A stretch of 64,000 nucleotides of DNA from Alviniconcha marisindica (Eukaryota; Mollusca; Gastropoda; Provannidae), in contig JABMCL010000813.1 in the NCBI GenBank assembly GCA_018857735.1, positions 746,501 to 810,500 on the forward strand, given 5' to 3'. This document shows, one piece after another, positions 60,860 to 64,000 of this stretch (positions are counted from its first letter, which is position 1; the number at the start of each line of letters is the position of its first letter). The notes under the pieces were generated by a model that worked only from the letters and a program-made list of their open reading frames with translations, did no database searches and had not been told where the DNA came from. A program made the position numbers and the translations under genes.

Positions 60860-63563
60860 CTGCTCGCACAAAACACACGCATGAAGGATGAGGAAGCTGG
60901 TTGTCACTGGGCTTTACAGGGAACCTGTCAAACTAATACCACAGTTACGTTCAGGAAGGTTTCTATGCGCTCAGAAAATCCCACAGGCACTCCACTCTAT
61001 CTCTCGGAGGTTTCCCCAGCAGTGTGTATTCACTATTGCCTTTGAAACAGTAATGGGCCCACCACAGTCACATGCTAAACATTTCACATAAAGCAGCACA
61101 TATTATATGCATATATAACAATTACCCCACACATTCCAGAAGGGTACTCCCTTAATACTGCCCTCGTGTACAACAACACATAAAGCTAGGAGACGCAGTG
61201 AAATGGAAATTGGAGTCAGATTTTGTCTATCTCTCATTACCAGGCTGAAAAAAGACAGAGTAAAAAAAATGTGTAAAGCGGAACCATCGGGTGGTGCTAT
61301 TTCACATTCACTGCAGCTGTACGTACCATTTTTGAGATTCTCTGTGCTTCAAACACTCGTTCACTGAACTGCATCACTTCGTTCTTCTCTGTTGGGTACT
61401 CCGGCAACTTCTTGCCAATCAAGTACTCGATCCTCTGGTACAGCTCTACATCATACCTGAAACAGCAGCACACACCCAGTGGCTTACACACACATACACT
61501 GACCATTTACTGAATCTGCACAGTTGTATCTTCCTTCAACAGATACTGAATGCAATCTGTGGACTACAAACCATGCCCCCCCCCCCCCATATTTCATGTC
61601 CCTGTGCTGCACTCCCCCACCCACAAATATTTTTATCTTTTTCTCCAAAGTCCACAGAACTCTGAAGTTTAAGACAAAAAAGTAGCACGGCAGACGACAA
61701 CTAAAACAAACCAGAAAATGATGGATATCCGTTAAGCGCAAAAGAAAGTGATAGGACTACACACACACTGTTTACTCCCATTTTGTGAAGCTACTACCTT
61801 CAGTGCAGGAAGCCACTAACACAACAAAGCTGTAAAACTTGACATAAAAGGCTCAGTGAGAAAGAGGTAGTGGATCATGTTAAACATGACTTACTGTGAG
61901 ACAAAGGTGAGAGCTTTCCCCGATCTGCCGGCCCGTGCTGTGCGCCCGACTCTGTGCACGTAATCCTTGGAGTGCGTGGGGATGTCCAGGTTCAGCACCA
62001 CATCAACATGCGGGATGTCCAGACCTCTAGAGGACACAGATTGTACACATCAACACCCCATCCCAGACCTCTAGAGGACACAGATTGTACACATTAACAC
62101 CACATCCCAGACCTCTAGAGGACACAGTCTGTACACATTAACACCACATCCCAGACCTCTAGAGGACACAGTCTGTACACATTAACACCACATCCCAGAC
62201 CTCTAGAGGACACAGTCTGTACACATTAACACCACATCCCAGACCTCTAGAGGACACAGTCTGTACACATTAACACCACATCCCAGACCTCTAGAGGACA
62301 GATTGTACACATTAACACCCCATCCCAGACCTCTAGAGAACAGTTTTTACTCATCAACACCACATCCCAGACATCCAGAGGACATCAACACCCATCCCAG
62401 ACCTCAACAAGGCAGTTTGTACAAGTAAGAGGATGGGAAGAGGGAGCATGTCTTGACTCAGCGCCATCCCCAATGAGGGATGTTTAGACATCTTTGGAGA
62501 CAGTGTCTGTACAAGTCAGACGATGCGTGGGGGACGAGGTGTGTGGGAACGTCTTGCACCACCTTTAACAGGGTAATTTACACTTAAGGCACAAAATGGA
62601 GTTGTGTGTGCGTATGGTGATGGAGGTGGGGGGTCTTGATTCAGCACCATTTTCAATGAGGGATGTCTAGGACGGAATCTGCACAGATCTACAAGTGAGA
62701 TGATCTACAGGCGTGGGGTGGGGTTTGTGTTGATTGGGCGCCATCTCCAACGAAGGATGTTCAGACCTCTTGGGGACAACATTGCACATCTGGAAATGTG
62801 AAGGGTAGTGTATTTATGTCCAGATTCAGCAAGAGAACACTGCATAGAGAAACCCTGTTGAGAAGAACTCCATTTATATTTAAGAATATGGCAGGAACAT
62901 AAAACTGAAACAAATTTTGGATATTTTAACAAAATGACAACCCCAAAACAGAGATGGTACATTTACTTTACTAGTCCTTACCTGCTGGCAACGTCAGTGG
63001 CTATGAGGATTGACCTGTCCTTGCTCCTGAACTTGTTCAGTGCACCCAACCGCTTCGCCTGCAGGAAAGCATTTGACAGAAATGTACACACATACAAAAA
63101 TTCATGTCACTCTGAAACATAGCTGTTGAAGTCAGCACAGTGGCAAGGTATTTTTCAGATGTTCATGGGCTAAAGTTGTGCACAGCACAGCCACATTTAA
63201 GTTGGTTGGGGTGAGGACAAACAGCACACCCAAACCAAAGGAGAGTTGACAACATGATTACAGCTTAGAGAGTGCACACATGCATGCACTCACACACACA
63301 GTGGCCATGCAGCATGATAGCAGTGAAGCCCAGTACCCCCTCCGCCAACAAACACACGGATACACACAAAAAAACAGTGTTGTAAACAGGTAATGAAGAA
63401 AGCAGAGGGCCCCCACCTGACTCATCTGGCCATGCAGAGGGATAGCGGTGAAGCCCAGGTTTCGCAGCATGAGAGCCACACGCTGTGTGTTGGCGCAGGT
63501 ACTGCAGAACACCATGAAGGAGTTGCCGGCTAGTTCGTTCAAGATGTACACCAGGTAAACATC
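60740..63563 (-). CDS. DDX47: DEAD-box RNA helicase DDX47/Rrp3-like, C-terminal part (5 exons)
   Basis: Five exons join into 606 nt, 201 residues plus stop, the last 44 percent of a protein usually near 455 residues. It carries the second RecA domain: [20 protein letters not shown] with LHGQMSQ, motif V ([17 protein letters not shown]) and motif VI ([15 protein letters not shown]), then [20 protein letters not shown] and a lysine-rich nuclear tail ([15 protein letters not shown]). This order and wording fit DDX47, the Rrp3 orthologue, an ATP-dependent helicase of small-subunit rRNA processing in the nucleolus. The N-terminal exons with the Q, DEAD and SAT motifs lie right of the window. The frame is intact, with no sign of decay. 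Confidence 0.92.
61327..61456 (-). CDS. DDX47: DDX47 exon d
   Basis: It encodes [20 protein letters not shown] and [20 protein letters not shown]. The acceptor is CTGTTTCAG and the donor GTACGT. It is 43 codons plus a split glutamine. Confidence 0.92.
61895..62026 (-). CDS. DDX47: DDX47 exon c
   Basis: It encodes [40 protein letters not shown] and FVS, with motif VI. The acceptor GTCCTCTAG is the exon-proximal array copy. The donor is GTAAGT. Confidence 0.94.
62021..62420 (-). repeat. DDX47 intron: array of the exon c acceptor edge, 44 bp unit
   Basis: About 8 copies. On the minus strand each reads GTGTCCTCTAG then AGGTCTGG then GATGTGGTGTTAATG. Exon c begins AGGTCTGG, then a further 14-15 nt, then GATGTGGTGCTGAA, so the unit is the exon start with an internal deletion. 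The plus-strand unit is CAGACCTCTAGAGGACACAG. Confidence 0.9.
62421..62960. other. DDX47 intron, proximal part
   Basis: Diverged ~100-bp repeats with CAATGAGGGATGT, CACCATTTTCAATG and GATGTTCAGACCTCTT look like old relatives of the array, but the relation is uncertain. No coding sequence is seen. Confidence 0.4.
62982..63058 (-). CDS. DDX47: DDX47 exon b
   Basis: It encodes [20 protein letters not shown] then TDVAS, with motif V. The acceptor is TTTCCTGCAG and the donor GTAAGG. It is 77 nt and ends in phase 2. Confidence 0.92.
63417..63563 (-). CDS. DDX47: DDX47 exon a
   Basis: It encodes [20 protein letters not shown] and [16 protein letters not shown]. The acceptor on the minus strand is CTGTCAACCAG and the donor GTGGGG. 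It is 49 codons, phase 0. From 63,564 to the window end is intron with CA-rich and A-rich sequence and no exon I can see. Confidence 0.92.
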
Positions 63564-64000
63564 CTGGTTGACAGAAGGGCACAAATCAGCATCAGCACAC
63601 AGGGCAGACAATGCTGAATATTCAACAGCACTTTGAGAACAAATGAAAATGACATGGATAAGTCACAGTGTTCTTTGATGCTACAACTGCAAAACAAGCA
63701 ATAACAGCATACAAAAACAAGGAAAAAAATGCACACACATATAGAACTTAGAAGGAAAAAAAAATGCACCCCACCCACCCTGAAAACACACAATACAGCA
63801 ACAGATGAGCAGTTCCTTATGACCATGTCTGCCTTAACACCCACCCAGCTCCCCCCAAAACCCCACACACGCATCACTAAGTTGATAAGTCTTATTAGAT
63901 AACCACAATTATACAGAGCCTAAAGTCTAAAAGAGTCGATGATATACCAGCAGCCAAGGCTAGAGAGGGAACTAAAAGTACAAACACAGTCACTTGTTTC

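Overview
The window looks like nuclear DNA of an invertebrate animal. A marine mollusc, probably a gastropod, is my best guess from the repeat style: long GT microsatellites, poly-G tracts, tRNA-derived SINEs and a TATAGCGC-type dispersed repeat. The species cannot be fixed from the sequence. All genes are intron-rich with GT-AG splice sites. I see no rRNA, true tRNA gene, CRISPR array or bacterial operon.

Layout. Positions 1 to about 42,700 on the plus strand hold the C-terminal half of an axonemal dynein heavy chain, best matched to DNAH3 of the DNAH3/7/12 single-headed inner-arm group. I could place 30 exons, from before AAA4 to the stop at 40,163-40,165. They join into one open frame of 1,794 codons. 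From 44,480 to 49,305 and from 52,870 to 57,298, on the minus strand, lie two small Ly6/uPAR-domain genes. Both encode a signal peptide, ten cysteines and a hydrophobic tail suited to a GPI anchor. From 60,740 to the right edge, on the minus strand, are the last five exons of a DEAD-box RNA helicase matching DDX47/Rrp3. The gaps hold decayed non-LTR retrotransposon ends, SINE-like pieces, TTAA-flanked MITEs and simple repeats.

The most striking feature is how the tandem repeats sit. In 11 of the 30 dynein introns the minisatellite unit is a copy of an exon edge with its splice site: 9 acceptors and 3 donors, intron 13 having both. The stop codon of the dynein is also inside a small tandem array. 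The same arrangement occurs at an exon of the first Ly6 gene and at an exon of the DDX47-like gene. Several introns are built almost wholly of such copies. The functional site is always the copy touching the exon. Most unit lengths are not multiples of three and several copies carry stops, so each array is a row of decoy splice sites.

The genes do not form a pathway. Dynein serves ciliary motility, the Ly6 proteins are probably cell-surface, and the DDX47-like helicase is expected to act in ribosome biogenesis in the nucleolus.
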